Assembly (NCBI GenBank): GCA_029261925.1
Contig: JAJDAJ010000104.1
Location: forward strand, 62,001 to 126,000
Direction: 5' to 3'
From: Deltaproteobacteria bacterium
GTDB taxonomy: Bacteria > Myxococcota_A > UBA9160 > SZUA-336
DNA length: 64,000 nt
Part shown: positions 33,000-41,698 of the stretch, one piece after another
How the letters are laid out: each line of letters opens with the position of its first letter
How positions within the stretch are numbered: position 1 is the stretch's first letter
The notes under the pieces: model-generated
Database searches by the model: none
What the model was told of the DNA's origin: nothing
What the model saw: only the letters and a program-made list of their open reading frames with translations
Position numbers and translations under genes: made by a program

Positions 33000-34714
33000 C
33001 AGTACTTGCGCTCCTCGGGCTGCCAGCGGGTGATCGTGACGGGCTTGTACTCGAGCCTCGGTCCGTCCGCAGAGAACGTGACGACGCTGTGCTTGAGCCA
33101 GTCGGCATCGTTCCGGGTCGGGTAGTCGCGACGGGTGTGCGCCCCGCGCGACTCCTTGCGATCGAGCGCGGCCATGACCACGGCCTCGGCGATGTCGATC
33201 ATGTTGCCGAGCTCGATCGCCTGGACGATCTCGGTGTTGAAGATCTGGCTGGTATCGGTGATGCCGATGTCGGCGTAGCGACCCTTGAGCTGACGCACCG
33301 AGTCCACCGTGGCGGCCATCGAGGCCTCCTCGCGGTAGACGCCACAGCCCTGCTCCATGGTCGAGTTCAGCTCCCTGCGAATCTGGGCGATCCGCTCGCC
33401 ACCCTTCTTGTTCCGCAGCGCCTCGAGCCGGCTCGCCTCGCCCCTGGCCTGGTCGACCAGCTCCGCCTCGCTGCCCTCGCTGGCGCCTCCGGCGACGTAC
33501 TGGACCGCATGGTCACCAGCGCGCTTGCCGAAGACCAGGCACTCGGGCAGGGAGTTCGAGCCCAGGCGGTTCGCGCCGTTGATCGACACGCAGGCGGTCT
33601 CGCCCGCCGCGTACAGGCCCGGGACCGGGGTCGCGCCGTCCAGGTCCGTGTCGATGCCGCCCATCATGTAGTGCACGACCGGACGCACCGGGATCGGCTC
33701 GAAGACCGGGTCGATGCCGACGTAGTTCCGCGCCAGCTCGCGCACGAAGGGGATCTTCTTGTCGATGTTCTCCTCGCCGAGGTGGCGCAGGTCCAGGTGC
33801 ACGTAGTTCCCGTACGGGCCCTCGAAGCCGCGCCCGGCCTCGAACTCCTGCATCTCGGCGCGGGAGACCATGTCGCGCGGCCCCAGCTCGGCCTTGTCGC
33901 CCAGGCCGTAGTCGTACTGGACCGTGAAGCGCTCGCCGAGCCTGTTCTTCAGGTGGCCGCCCTCGCCGCGCGCCGCCTCGGTGATCAGGATGCCGGTGCC
34001 GGGCAGCCCCGTCGGGTGGTACTGCACGAACTCCATGTCCTTGAGACCGACGCCGGCCCGGTAGGCCAGCGCCATGCCGTCACCGGTCTTGACCGCGGCA
34101 TTCGTCGTGAACGGGAAGATCCGCCCCCCGCCACCCGTGGCCATGATCACGGCCTTGCCCAGGAAGCACTTGACCTCGCCGGTTCGCATGTCGAAGGCGG
34201 CGATGCCGCGGCAGACCCCGTCCTGCATCAGCAGGCGGGTGGCGAAGTACTCGTCGTAGCGCACGATGCGGTCGTACTTCAGCGACGTCTGGAAGAGCGT
34301 GTGGAGCATGTGAAAGCCGGTCTTGTCCGTGGCGTACCAGGTCCGCTTGACCGACATGCCGCCGAAGAAGCGCACGGCCACGCGTCCGTCGGGCTCACGG
34401 CTCCAGGGACAGCCCCAGTGCTCCAGCTGCGTCAGCTCGCGCGGCGCCGCCTCCACGAACGTCTCGACCGCATCCTGGTCGGCCAGGAAGTCGCTGCCCT
34501 TCAGCGTGTCCTTGATGTGGAGGTCCATGTTGTCGTCGTCGCGCGCCACGCCAGCGGCGCCGCCCTCGGCCGAGACCGTGTGGCTCCGCATCGGGTAGAG
34601 CTTGGAGACCATGCCCACGGAGATCCCGGGCGAGGCCTCGCAGGCGGCGATCGCGGCGCGCAGACCGGCGCCGCCGCCACCGACCAGGATCACGTCGTGA
34701 CGAATGACCTCCAC
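32999..34714 (-). CDS. frdA: Fumarate reductase/succinate dehydrogenase flavoprotein subunit
   Basis: Catalytic FAD subunit, 571 residues. VILVGGGGAGLRAAIAAC is the dinucleotide-binding start, RSHTVSAEGG has the histidine that carries covalent FAD, and QYHPTGLPGTG and HYMMGGI are active-site motifs. SLPECLVFGKRAG is also present. The GTG at 34714 was chosen because AAGGGAG is correctly spaced upstream and the family N-terminus follows directly; the longer frame upstream is spurious. The transcript seems to start from a TATGGTGC box near 34865, giving a leader of about 140 nt with a CGTGGC-AGAA-GCCACG hairpin. Confidence 0.95.
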   Translation of the reverse strand: MEVIRHDVILVGGGGAGLRAAIAACEASPGISVGMVSKLYPMRSHTVSAEGGAAGVARDDDNMDLHIKDTLKGSDFLADQDAVETFVEAAPRELTQLEHWGCPWSREPDGRVAVRFFGGMSVKRTWYATDKTGFHMLHTLFQTSLKYDRIVRYDEYFATRLLMQDGVCRGIAAFDMRTGEVKCFLGKAVIMATGGGGRIFPFTTNAAVKTGDGMALAYRAGVGLKDMEFVQYHPTGLPGTGILITEAARGEGGHLKNRLGERFTVQYDYGLGDKAELGPRDMVSRAEMQEFEAGRGFEGPYGNYVHLDLRHLGEENIDKKIPFVRELARNYVGIDPVFEPIPVRPVVHYMMGGIDTDLDGATPVPGLYAAGETACVSINGANRLGSNSLPECLVFGKRAGDHAVQYVAGGASEGSEAELVDQARGEASRLEALRNKKGGERIAQIRRELNSTMEQGCGVYREEASMAATVDSVRQLKGRYADIGITDTSQIFNTEIVQAIELGNMIDIAEAVVMAALDRKESRGAHTRRDYPTRNDADWLKHSVVTFSADGPRLEYKPVTITRWQPEERKY

Positions 34715-34861
34715 CGGATCTCCCTTCGCGCGGACCCCGGGCGGCGGGGGCGCGCCATGAACCTGAGCCGCGCCGCGCGATCCGCACCGCGTGGCTTCTG
34801 CCACGGTCGGCGGACCGGACAGGGCTTCGAGCCGTCGGCCCCCCTGCCCAGCGGCGCCGGC

Positions 34862-34867
34862 ACCATA
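34862..34867 (-). promoter_or_regulatory. -10-like element TATGGT of frd operon
   Basis: TATGGT followed by GCC, directly after the T-run of the upstream terminator. It fits the local TAnnnTGC pattern. The AT-rich T-run may also help melting. Confidence 0.45.
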
Positions 34868-34893
34868 ACAAAAAATCCGCGCCGGGCGGGCGC
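34868..34893 (-). terminator. Intrinsic terminator after kinase gene
   Basis: GCGCC-CGCCC-GGCGC stem followed by GGATTTTTTG on the minus strand, 12 nt after the stop at 34906. This is the clearest Rho-independent terminator of the window. Confidence 0.75.
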
Positions 34894-34905
34894 TCCAGCG
34901 AGGGT

Positions 34906-35835
34906 TCAGGCCCCCGGAGCGGGCCAGGCCAGCGGCTCGTTCCGCGCCGCGTCCCTCAACACCATGCGGTGTCGCACCGGGCGGCCGGGGGGCAGCGCGG
35001 CGGCCACCTCGGCGCCCCACCCGGCCGCGACGACGTCGATGCAGTCGATCCGCATGGCCTCGAGCCAGGCGTCGAGCTGCGCGGCGACGCGCGTCGCCCC
35101 CGGGTTCCGGCCGTCCCGGCGCGAGTCGCCGAAGCCCGGCAGGTCGGGCGCGATCACGCGCCGCTGGCGCTCACCGGCCTGCCGCAGCCAGCCCTCGAAG
35201 TCGGCACCGGTGCCGTCGCGGTCGTGCAGGCAGAGCAGCGGGACCGGATCGCGCAGCGGACCCGCCTCGCGCCAGGAGACCCGGGTGTCGGCGACCTTGA
35301 GCGTATGCAGGGGCGCGGCCGGCGCGTAGGCGCTCGAGGCACCCAGGAAGCGCCGCTGCAGCTTGGCGATCGCCCGGCGCTCCAGCCACCTGCGCACGAC
35401 GGCGGGCACCGGAAGCCGCAGGGCGGACGCGAGGTCGACGAGCGCCGGCGAGCCGTCTGGACGCGCGAGTACGTTGCTGGGGCTGCGCAGATCCAGGTAC
35501 ACGAAGCCGCGTCGCGCGAGCTCGTCGAGGATCGCGGCGAGCGCGCCGAAGAAGGCCGCGGGCAGCCGCCCCTGGTGCGTGCGGCGGCGCAGCGGTAGCC
35601 CGTCGATGTGCTCCATGGCCAGGGCCAGCCGGTCCACCCGGCCGAGCGCGCGCGGCACCCCGTCCACGCCCTCGAGGCCCTCGAGGATGCGGAGCTCGCG
35701 CGTGACCAGCCAGGGCGCGAGCAGGCCGCGGACCAGCGCGCCGCGGGGCGCGTAGTCCTTGACGACCGCGCGCTCGCCGCTCTCCGACTCGACCAGGAGC
35801 ACGTCGGGGTTGGCGAAACCGCCGCGGTTGAGCAC
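34906..35835 (-). CDS. RIO/Kdo-kinase-like protein fused to a degenerate alpha/beta hydrolase half
   Basis: Unusual 309-residue two-part protein. Residues 1-165 are a small lipopolysaccharide-kinase/RIO-like domain: K26 in VVKDY, E47, catalytic YLDLRSPSN with D115 and N121, and D134 in VDLAS, all consistent with phosphotransfer. Residues 170-309 resemble the first half of a haloalkane-dehalogenase-type alpha/beta hydrolase: LLCLHDRDGTGADF, APDLPGFGDS and VVAAGWGAEVA. The nucleophile Asp/Ser is Gly272, and the cap and catalytic-histidine part are missing, so the second half is probably non-enzymatic. Starts at GTG. Terminated by its own hairpin. Possible LPS-modifying kinase. Confidence 0.68.
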   Translation of the reverse strand: MLNRGGFANPDVLLVESESGERAVVKDYAPRGALVRGLLAPWLVTRELRILEGLEGVDGVPRALGRVDRLALAMEHIDGLPLRRRTHQGRLPAAFFGALAAILDELARRGFVYLDLRSPSNVLARPDGSPALVDLASALRLPVPAVVRRWLERRAIAKLQRRFLGASSAYAPAAPLHTLKVADTRVSWREAGPLRDPVPLLCLHDRDGTGADFEGWLRQAGERQRRVIAPDLPGFGDSRRDGRNPGATRVAAQLDAWLEAMRIDCIDVVAAGWGAEVAAALPPGRPVRHRMVLRDAARNEPLAWPAPGA

Positions 35836-35879
35836 GCGAACGCCCGGCCCACGCAGCTGGGCGCGCCGCGGCGGGGCGC

Positions 35880-36449
35880 TCAGCCGAGCTGCCAGCGGAC
35901 CAGCATCGCCAGCACGCCGAGGGCCACCGCCAGCGCCGTACCGGTCTCGTTGTTGTCGGCGAAGCGCACCCCGCGCCAGCTGCTCTCACCGGGTGGCAGA
36001 CCGCCCAGCGGGCGGTAGGCGCGCAGGCGCGGCAGCAGCCGCGGCACCGCGGTCGCGTAGCGCCGGAACTCGTCCCCGTAGAGGGACTCGAGCCGCGCCC
36101 CCTCGATGCGGTTCTTGTAGGGCATGTAGTAGCCGAAGAAGAACAGCGCGAAGACCGCGCCGAGGACCAGCGCCATCCCGTTGTGCGCCATCCACAGGAA
36201 GCCGACCGCGATCAGCAGGGTGCCCAGGTAGAGGGGATGGCGGACGTAGGCGTAGACGCCGGTGACGGTCAGGGCGTCGTTCTTGTGCAGGTGGCCGGTG
36301 GCCCACAGGCGGATCCCCTCGCCGAGGGCGATCGGGACCAGGCCCAGCAGGATCGAGCTGCCGGTGGGCCTGGCGAACCAGAGCGCCACGAGCACGAGGG
36401 CGTAGACGGCGAGCAGGCGCGGGCGCAGGCGCTTGGTCGGGATCCTCAT
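35880..36449 (-). CDS. Isoprenylcysteine carboxyl methyltransferase-like membrane enzyme
   Basis: Integral membrane methyltransferase-like protein, 189 residues. It carries the ICMT/PEMT signature GVYAYVRHPLYLGTLL (SAM-binding region) and a later YMPYKNRIEGARL and EFRRY set, with helices before and after. The last helix (about 170-187) is an additional C-terminal span. Substrate unknown; bacterial members act on phospholipids or small amphipathic metabolites. It lies 44 nt upstream of the kinase-fusion gene on the same strand, so both may be transcribed together. Confidence 0.75.
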   Translation of the reverse strand: MRIPTKRLRPRLLAVYALVLVALWFARPTGSSILLGLVPIALGEGIRLWATGHLHKNDALTVTGVYAYVRHPLYLGTLLIAVGFLWMAHNGMALVLGAVFALFFFGYYMPYKNRIEGARLESLYGDEFRRYATAVPRLLPRLRAYRPLGGLPPGESSWRGVRFADNNETGTALAVALGVLAMLVRWQLG

Positions 36450-36536
36450 GGCGGCGTAGGGTTGCGCCGGAGGCGCCGCGGCGCCACCTCGCGGGCCCGC
36501 GCGCTACTCACTCAGGACGGGGTGGAGCGGGAGACG

Positions 36537-36737
36537 ATGGCGTTGCGAAAGTCCGGGGCCGTCGCGGGCGGCGCGGAGTTCTGGGCCGGGGTCCAGCGCG
36601 AGATCGACGCGACGGGGCCGCGCGAGCTCGAGGCCTACCTGCGCGGCGACGCCGGCGGCCCGCAGCCGGAGCCCGGGCTCGAGCAGGCGCTGCTCGAGCG
36701 GCTGCTCGCCGGCCTGCGCGCGGTCCGGGGCGGGTGA
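36537..36737 (+). CDS. Hypothetical 66-residue protein
   Basis: A short frame in the 313-nt gap between the ICMT-like gene and the ECF sigma gene, opposite in strand to both. GGGAG precedes the ATG and the codons end almost always in G or C, as in neighbouring genes. The product is charged and mainly helical (WAGVQREIDATGPRELEAYL ... LEQALLERLLAGLRAV), with no signal or membrane segment. I do not recognise it. An in-frame GTG at 36522 gives five more residues. Confidence 0.5.
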   Translation: MALRKSGAVAGGAEFWAGVQREIDATGPRELEAYLRGDAGGPQPEPGLEQALLERLLAGLRAVRGG

Positions 36738-36762
36738 GCGGCGCGCTGCATGCGCGGGCGCC

Positions 36763-37308
36763 TCAGAGCGGTGCCGGCAGCGCCGACTGCAGGCTGCGGC
36801 GCGCCCGGTACAGGCTCGACTTGATGGCGTCCTCGCTGCGGCCCGTGACCTCGGCAATCTTGCGGATCGCCATGCTGCGGCCGTGCCGCAGCTCGAGGAT
36901 GCGCCGCTGCTCGCCGGGGAGCTGCTCGATCGCTGCCTGCACGCGGCCCAGCGTCTGGCGCGCCTCGGTACGGGCTCCCGGCCCCTCGTCGACCGGCCCC
37001 AGGTCGGGCGGCAGGTCCTCGAACGACACCAGTCGAACGGCGCCGCGGCGTCGCAGCCGGTTGTGGATGATGTTGCGCGCGATGCCGTAGATCCAGACCA
37101 CGAGGTCGGACTTGCCCTCGAACCGCTCCACACAGGTGTAGACCGCGGAGAAGACCTCCTGGACCACGTCCTCGGCCTCGGCGCGATCGCCGAGCTTCCG
37201 GATGGCGAACGCGTACATCCGGCGGAAGTTCTGGCGGTACAGCTCCTCGAACGCCGCGGTGTCGCCCGCGATGATCGCCTCGACGATCTCTCGATCCGAA
37301 TCCTTCAA
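36763..37308 (-). CDS. ECF-type RNA polymerase sigma factor
   Basis: Extracytoplasmic-function sigma factor, 181 residues, with sigma region 2 (FEELYRQNFRRMYAFAIRKL, AEDVVQEVFSAVY, WIYGIARNIIHNRLRRRG) and region 4 (LPGEQRRILELRHGRSMAIRKIAEVTG, then helix). TTG 37308 is the start: AGGAG is 8 nt before it and the sequence then begins with the domain. The 43 further residues of the open frame have no domain. No anti-sigma gene is adjacent. A sigma-54-type promoter lies about 50 nt upstream, so its synthesis seems to be under an enhancer-binding protein. Confidence 0.9.
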   Translation of the reverse strand: MKDSDREIVEAIIAGDTAAFEELYRQNFRRMYAFAIRKLGDRAEAEDVVQEVFSAVYTCVERFEGKSDLVVWIYGIARNIIHNRLRRRGAVRLVSFEDLPPDLGPVDEGPGARTEARQTLGRVQAAIEQLPGEQRRILELRHGRSMAIRKIAEVTGRSEDAIKSSLYRARRSLQSALPAPL

Positions 37309-37360
37309 AGCTCTGGCTCCTGTCGCCGGGTCCGGGTTTTCCCGGCTGGAGCCCTGTTGG

Positions 37361-37376
37361 AGCAAGCCATGTGCCA
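37361..37376 (-). promoter_or_regulatory. Sigma-54-type promoter of ECF sigma gene
   Basis: On the minus strand TGGCAC-N5-TTGCT matches the -24/-12 consensus TGGCAC-N5-TTGCW exactly. Transcription would start near 37350, giving a leader of about 42 nt that contains a CCGGG-AAAA-CCCGG hairpin (37332-37345) ahead of the AGGAG. Confidence 0.65.
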
Positions 37377-37522
37377 ACGACGCAAGTACGCGCCTCGCAT
37401 GCACATCCGCGCCGATCCGGGCGCGGCGAGGGCACACGGTGGTGCGGCCGCCCGCCGCGATGAGTACCGCGGGGGCCGCGATTGGGTAATTGACTCCACT
37501 CTTCAGCGGAGTGAACCGGGAG

Positions 37523-38005
37523 TCAGAGCCGGTCGGGGCTGACCGTCCAGATGCCTCGCACCTGTCGCCAGTGGTCGGTGCGCGGGAGCTCGAGGCCCCA
37601 GAAGCGCAGCCCGCGCGCGTGCTCTCCGACCAGCCGCAGCTCCACCACGGCGCGGTCGTCCTCCAGCATGCGGAACTCCAGCACCTCGAAGCGGTCCAGA
37701 AGTCCCCCGCGCAGCTGGGACGCGCGGACCTGGGCCGTCAGCGACGCCATGTAGTCCTGCAGCGCCACCCTGCCGGTGAAGAACCCCGGCAGCCGCGGAT
37801 CGGAGTGGGTGGTCTCCGCGGCGATCGGCACGCCCTCGAGCAGGTCGTAGAACGAGCGGATCCGGGCCGCGAATCCCGCGGCCCGCGCGTCCTCGACCAC
37901 CTCGGGGCCCCGCCCTCCGCCGAAGCCGAGCCAGCCCGACCCCCAGCAGCCGGTCGCGAGCACGCAGGTCCCGAGCAGCGCTGCCGCACGCCGCCGTGCG
38001 CTCAT
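37523..38005 (-). CDS. Hypothetical lipoprotein
   Basis: Outer-envelope lipoprotein of 160 residues. MSARRRAAALLGTCVLATGC has a clear lipobox (LATGC), with C20 the lipidated residue. After a Gly-rich linker comes an alpha/beta region (VVEDARAAGFAARIRSFYDL ... FTGRVALQDYMASLTAQV ... LRFWGLELPRTDHWRQVRG), reminiscent of SnoaL/NTF2-type folds but not assignable. ATG 38005 overlaps the PPDK stop (ATGA). The long upstream frame is a shadow of PPDK. Coupling to a cytoplasmic PPDK is unexplained. Confidence 0.75.
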   Translation of the reverse strand: MSARRRAAALLGTCVLATGCWGSGWLGFGGGRGPEVVEDARAAGFAARIRSFYDLLEGVPIAAETTHSDPRLPGFFTGRVALQDYMASLTAQVRASQLRGGLLDRFEVLEFRMLEDDRAVVELRLVGEHARGLRFWGLELPRTDHWRQVRGIWTVSPDRL

Positions 38006-40812
38006 CCGTCGCCCCCGAGCGCGGCCCGCGCCGCGGCCAGCCGCGCGATCGGCACGCGGAACGGAGAGCAGCTCACGTAGTCGAGTCCCAGCTCCTCGAA
38101 GAAGCGGATCGAGGCCGGGTCGCCCCCGTGCTCGCCGCAGATCCCCACCTTGAGATCCGGCCGCGTCGAGCGGCCCCGCTCCAGGCCCAGCTCGACCAGC
38201 CGCCCCACCCCCTCGGTGTCGAGGCTGACGAAGGGATCCGCGGGCAGCAGATCCCGCTCCACGTACGTGGGCAGGAACTTGCCGGCGTCGTCTCGCGACA
38301 GGGCCATCGTGGTCTGGGTCAGGTCGTTGGTTCCGAACGAGAAGAAGTCGGCGACCTCCGCGATCCGGTCGGCCACCAGCGCTGCGCGCGGCACCTCGAT
38401 CATGGTGCCGATGCTGAATGCGACACGCCGCGCCCGCTCCGAGAGCACCGTCCTCGCGGTCCCCTCCACGAGCTCGCGCAGCACGCGCATCTCCTCGGCG
38501 CCGGAGGTCAGCGGGATCATGATCTCGGGACGTGGCCGGATGCCCTCGTCGAGGCAGCCGCACGCCGCCTCGAGGATGGCTCGCACCTGCATCTCGTAGA
38601 TCTCGGGATAGGTGATCGCCAGCCGGCAGCCGCGGTGACCGAGCATGGGGTTGAACTCGCGCAGCTGCGCGACCTTCGCGTCGAGCTCGGCGACGGGAAT
38701 GCCCAGGTCGGCGGCGAGCTCCGCGACCTCGTCGCGGGTATGCGGCAGGAACTCGTGGAGCGGCGGGTCGAGCAGGCGGATCGTGCACGGGCGCCCGCCA
38801 AGCGCGCGGAAGATCCCGAAGAAGTCATCGCGCTGCATCGGGCAGATCTCGGCGAGCGCGGCGGCGCGCTCCTCGCGGGAGCCGGCCAGGATCATGCGGC
38901 GCACGGCGAGCAGCCGCTCGGGCGCGAAGAACATGTGCTCCGTACGGCACAGCCCGATGCCCTCCGCCCCGAAGCGGACCGCGAGCTCGGCATCGCCGGG
39001 CGTGTCGGCGTTGGCGCGCACGGCCAGGCGCCGCGCGCGGTCGGCCCAGCCCATGAGCCGGTCGAAGTCCGGACCGAGCTCCGCGGCGACCGTGGCGACC
39101 TCGCCCTTGAAGACGTTGCCCGTCGAGCCGTCGAGCGTGATCACGTCGCCCTCGGTCAGCTCGGAGCCCGCGATGCTGGCGCGGCCCGTCGAGGGGTCGA
39201 TCTGCAGCGCCGAGCAGCCCGAGACGCAGCACTTGCCCATGCCGCGCGCGACCACCGCCGCGTGCGAGGTCATTCCGCCCAGCGCCGTGAGAACCCCCTG
39301 GGCCGCGTGCATGCCGCCGATGTCCTCGGGCGAGGTCTCCCGCCGCACCAGGATCACCTTGTCGCCGCGACCGGCAGCGTGCTCCGCGGCCTCGGCGCTG
39401 AACACCACCCGGCCGCAGGCCGCGCCCGGCGATGCCGGCAGGCCCTGCGCGATCGGCGGCGGCGCGCTCGTGGTGTCGAGGGTCGGGTGCAGCAGCTGGT
39501 CGAGCGACCCCGGGTCCACGCGCCGGATGGCGGTATCGCGATCGATCAGCCGCTCACGAACCATGTCCACCGCGATCTTCACGGCCGCCCGCGCGGTGCG
39601 CTTGCCGCTGCGTGTCTGCAGCATCCAGAGCCTGCCGTCCTGGATGGTGAACTCGAGGTCCTGCATGTCGGTGTAGTGCCGCTCGAGCAGCTTCGCCACG
39701 CGGCGCAGCTCGCGGTACGGCCCCGGCAGGACCTCCTCGAGCGCAGCCGGGTCGCCGGCCCGGCGCTCCTCGCGCGTGACCGGGTGCGGCGTGCGGATTC
39801 CGGCGACCACGTCCTCGCCCTGTGCCTTGGGCAGGAACTCGCCGAAGAAGCGCCGGTCGCCGGTCGAGGGATCGCGCGTGAAGGCCACGCCGGTGGCCGA
39901 GTCGTCCCCCAGGTTCCCGAAGACCATGGCCTGGACGTTGACCGCGGTGCCCCACTCCGCCGGGATGTCGTTGAGGCGCCGGTACGTGACGGCGCGCTGG
40001 GTGTTCCAGGAGCCGAAGACCGCGCCGATGGCGCCCCAGAGCTGCCGCATGGGCTCGTCCGGGAAATCGCGACCCGTGGCCTCCCGGACGATGGTCTTGT
40101 ACGTGGCGACCAGGCCCGCCAGGTCGTCGGCTCGCAGCTCCGTGTCGGCCTCGACGGCGCGCTTCCGCTTGACGTCGGCCAGCGCCGCCTCGAAGCGATC
40201 GTGCGGCACCTCGAGCACCACGTCGCCGTACATCTGCACGAAGCGCCGGTAGGAGTCGAAGGCGAAGCGACGATCGCCGCTCTGCTCCGCGAGGCCCTCG
40301 ACCGTGCGGTCGTTGAGCCCCAGGTTGAGCACCGTGTCCATCATCCCGGGCATCGACGCCCGCGCGCCCGAGCGCACCGAGACCAGCAGCGGCTGCTCCG
40401 CGTCGCCGAAGCGCCCGCCCATGGTCTTCTCGACGCGCGCGAGTGCGGCCATGACCTCGTCCTTGACGCGCTTCGGGATACGCCGGCCGCCCTCGAGGTA
40501 CTCGTTGCAGACCACCGTGCTGATGGTGAAACCGGCCGGCACGGGTACGCCGAGCCGGGACATCTCGGCCAGGTTCGCGCCCTTGCCGCCGAGCAGCTCG
40601 CGCATGCCGGCGCGCCCGTCCGCGCGCCCCCCACCGAAGAAGTAGACGCTGCGCCGCGCGCGAGTGCCGGAGGCCTTGCCGCGCGCGGCGGCCTTGCGGC
40701 TGCCGGACTTCCGCGCGGCCTTCTTCGCGCCGCTGCTCTTGCGCTGACCGCCACCCGCGCGCGCGGGACGGCCGGGGCGCTTCGCCTGTTTCTTCGGGGA
40801 GCGAGTCGCCAA
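38002..40812 (-). CDS. ppdK: Pyruvate, phosphate dikinase with Lys/Ala-rich N-terminal tail
   Basis: Interconverts pyruvate + ATP + Pi with PEP + AMP + PPi in the cytoplasm, linking the TCA cycle and glycolysis or gluconeogenesis. The start is TTG 40812, preceded by GAGGAGG at 6 nt; the longer frame has no ribosome site. The 936-residue product has the ATP-grasp domain, the phosphohistidine domain GGMTSHAAVVARGMG, and the PEP-binding barrel (FGTNDLTQTTMAL, CSPFRVPIARLAAA). Before the catalytic part (which begins YFFGGGRADG) there is a tail of about 50 residues rich in Lys, Ala, Arg and Ser, unlike the usual PPDK N-terminus. Confidence 0.95.
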   Translation of the reverse strand: MATRSPKKQAKRPGRPARAGGGQRKSSGAKKAARKSGSRKAAARGKASGTRARRSVYFFGGGRADGRAGMRELLGGKGANLAEMSRLGVPVPAGFTISTVVCNEYLEGGRRIPKRVKDEVMAALARVEKTMGGRFGDAEQPLLVSVRSGARASMPGMMDTVLNLGLNDRTVEGLAEQSGDRRFAFDSYRRFVQMYGDVVLEVPHDRFEAALADVKRKRAVEADTELRADDLAGLVATYKTIVREATGRDFPDEPMRQLWGAIGAVFGSWNTQRAVTYRRLNDIPAEWGTAVNVQAMVFGNLGDDSATGVAFTRDPSTGDRRFFGEFLPKAQGEDVVAGIRTPHPVTREERRAGDPAALEEVLPGPYRELRRVAKLLERHYTDMQDLEFTIQDGRLWMLQTRSGKRTARAAVKIAVDMVRERLIDRDTAIRRVDPGSLDQLLHPTLDTTSAPPPIAQGLPASPGAACGRVVFSAEAAEHAAGRGDKVILVRRETSPEDIGGMHAAQGVLTALGGMTSHAAVVARGMGKCCVSGCSALQIDPSTGRASIAGSELTEGDVITLDGSTGNVFKGEVATVAAELGPDFDRLMGWADRARRLAVRANADTPGDAELAVRFGAEGIGLCRTEHMFFAPERLLAVRRMILAGSREERAAALAEICPMQRDDFFGIFRALGGRPCTIRLLDPPLHEFLPHTRDEVAELAADLGIPVAELDAKVAQLREFNPMLGHRGCRLAITYPEIYEMQVRAILEAACGCLDEGIRPRPEIMIPLTSGAEEMRVLRELVEGTARTVLSERARRVAFSIGTMIEVPRAALVADRIAEVADFFSFGTNDLTQTTMALSRDDAGKFLPTYVERDLLPADPFVSLDTEGVGRLVELGLERGRSTRPDLKVGICGEHGGDPASIRFFEELGLDYVSCSPFRVPIARLAAARAALGGDG

Positions 40813-40882
40813 GGCGGGCCTCCTCGTCGGTCTGGGGCGTCGGCCGCCGGGCATGGCCCTGGCGTCACTCGGCCGAACGGGC

Positions 40883-41698
40883 TCAGGCTTGGAGGGGGGC
40901 CGGTGCCGGCGGAGTATCTCCGCGCCCCGGCTGCGCGTCAAGCTGCCCGCCGACCAGCACCTGGCGCAGGAAGACCGCCGAGCGCGGCTCGAAGCCCAGG
41001 TGAAACTCGAAGAAACGCATGATCAGCCGCTCCGCCAGGGCGACCTCGCCTGGACCGAGGCCGAGCTCTCCGCGCTCGCGCAGGGGGGTGCGAATGCCAC
41101 GGTCGAGCGCCGCGAGCAGCCCCGGCGGCACGCCGGGGTCGTCGCCCGGGCCGCAGCCCTCGCAGATCGCGCCGCCCTGCCTGGCGCTGAAGATCGCCCG
41201 GCGCCCGGCGACGGGCGCGCCGCAGAGCACGCACTCGCGCAGCTGGGGCCGGTAGCCCAGGCGGGCCAGCGTCTTGGCCAGCAGCAGCAGGGCGAGCAGG
41301 CGATCGGGCGCCTCCGTGCCCAGGACCTCGAGCGCGCCGACCACGAAGCGGAACAGGTCCGGGTTCGACTCGTTCTCGCCGGTCAGGCGATCGAGCAGCT
41401 CGAGAAAGTGGCAGGCGATGGCGTAGCGACCGAGATCCTCCGTCAGGCCCTCGATCGGGTGCGCCAGCCGCGCGCTCTCCAGGCGCATCATCGACGAGCG
41501 CGGCGGGTCGACGATGCGGACGTCGAGCAGCGAGAAGATCTCGAGCGTGCCCGGAAATCGCCGCCGGGAGCGACGCGCGCCCTTGGCGATCGCCGACACG
41601 CGCCCGAGCTGCTCGGTGTACAGGTGCACCACGCGGTCGGACTCGCCCTGGTCGAACGTCCGCAGGACCAGCGCGCGCGTGCGGTACTCGGGCGGCAT
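40883..41698 (-). CDS. recO: DNA repair protein RecO
   Basis: Recombination mediator of the RecFOR pathway that loads RecA onto SSB-coated DNA. The 271-residue protein has the OB-fold N-terminus (RTRALVLRTFDQGESDRVVHLYTEQLGRVSAIAKGAR), a central helical domain and a zinc finger (CVLCGAPV and AICEGC). ATG 41698 overlaps the mgtE stop by 1 nt. The C-terminus has a Pro/Ala-rich tail. It precedes ppdK by 70 nt on the same strand. Confidence 0.93.
   Translation of the reverse strand: MPPEYRTRALVLRTFDQGESDRVVHLYTEQLGRVSAIAKGARRSRRRFPGTLEIFSLLDVRIVDPPRSSMMRLESARLAHPIEGLTEDLGRYAIACHFLELLDRLTGENESNPDLFRFVVGALEVLGTEAPDRLLALLLLAKTLARLGYRPQLRECVLCGAPVAGRRAIFSARQGGAICEGCGPGDDPGVPPGLLAALDRGIRTPLRERGELGLGPGEVALAERLIMRFFEFHLGFEPRSAVFLRQVLVGGQLDAQPGRGDTPPAPAPLQA

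Noticed and set aside
37332..37345. CCGGG-TTTT-CCCGG hairpin near the ECF sigma gene as a plus-strand terminator
   Set aside because: No gene ends there on the plus strand; it more likely belongs to the leader of the minus-strand sigma transcript.
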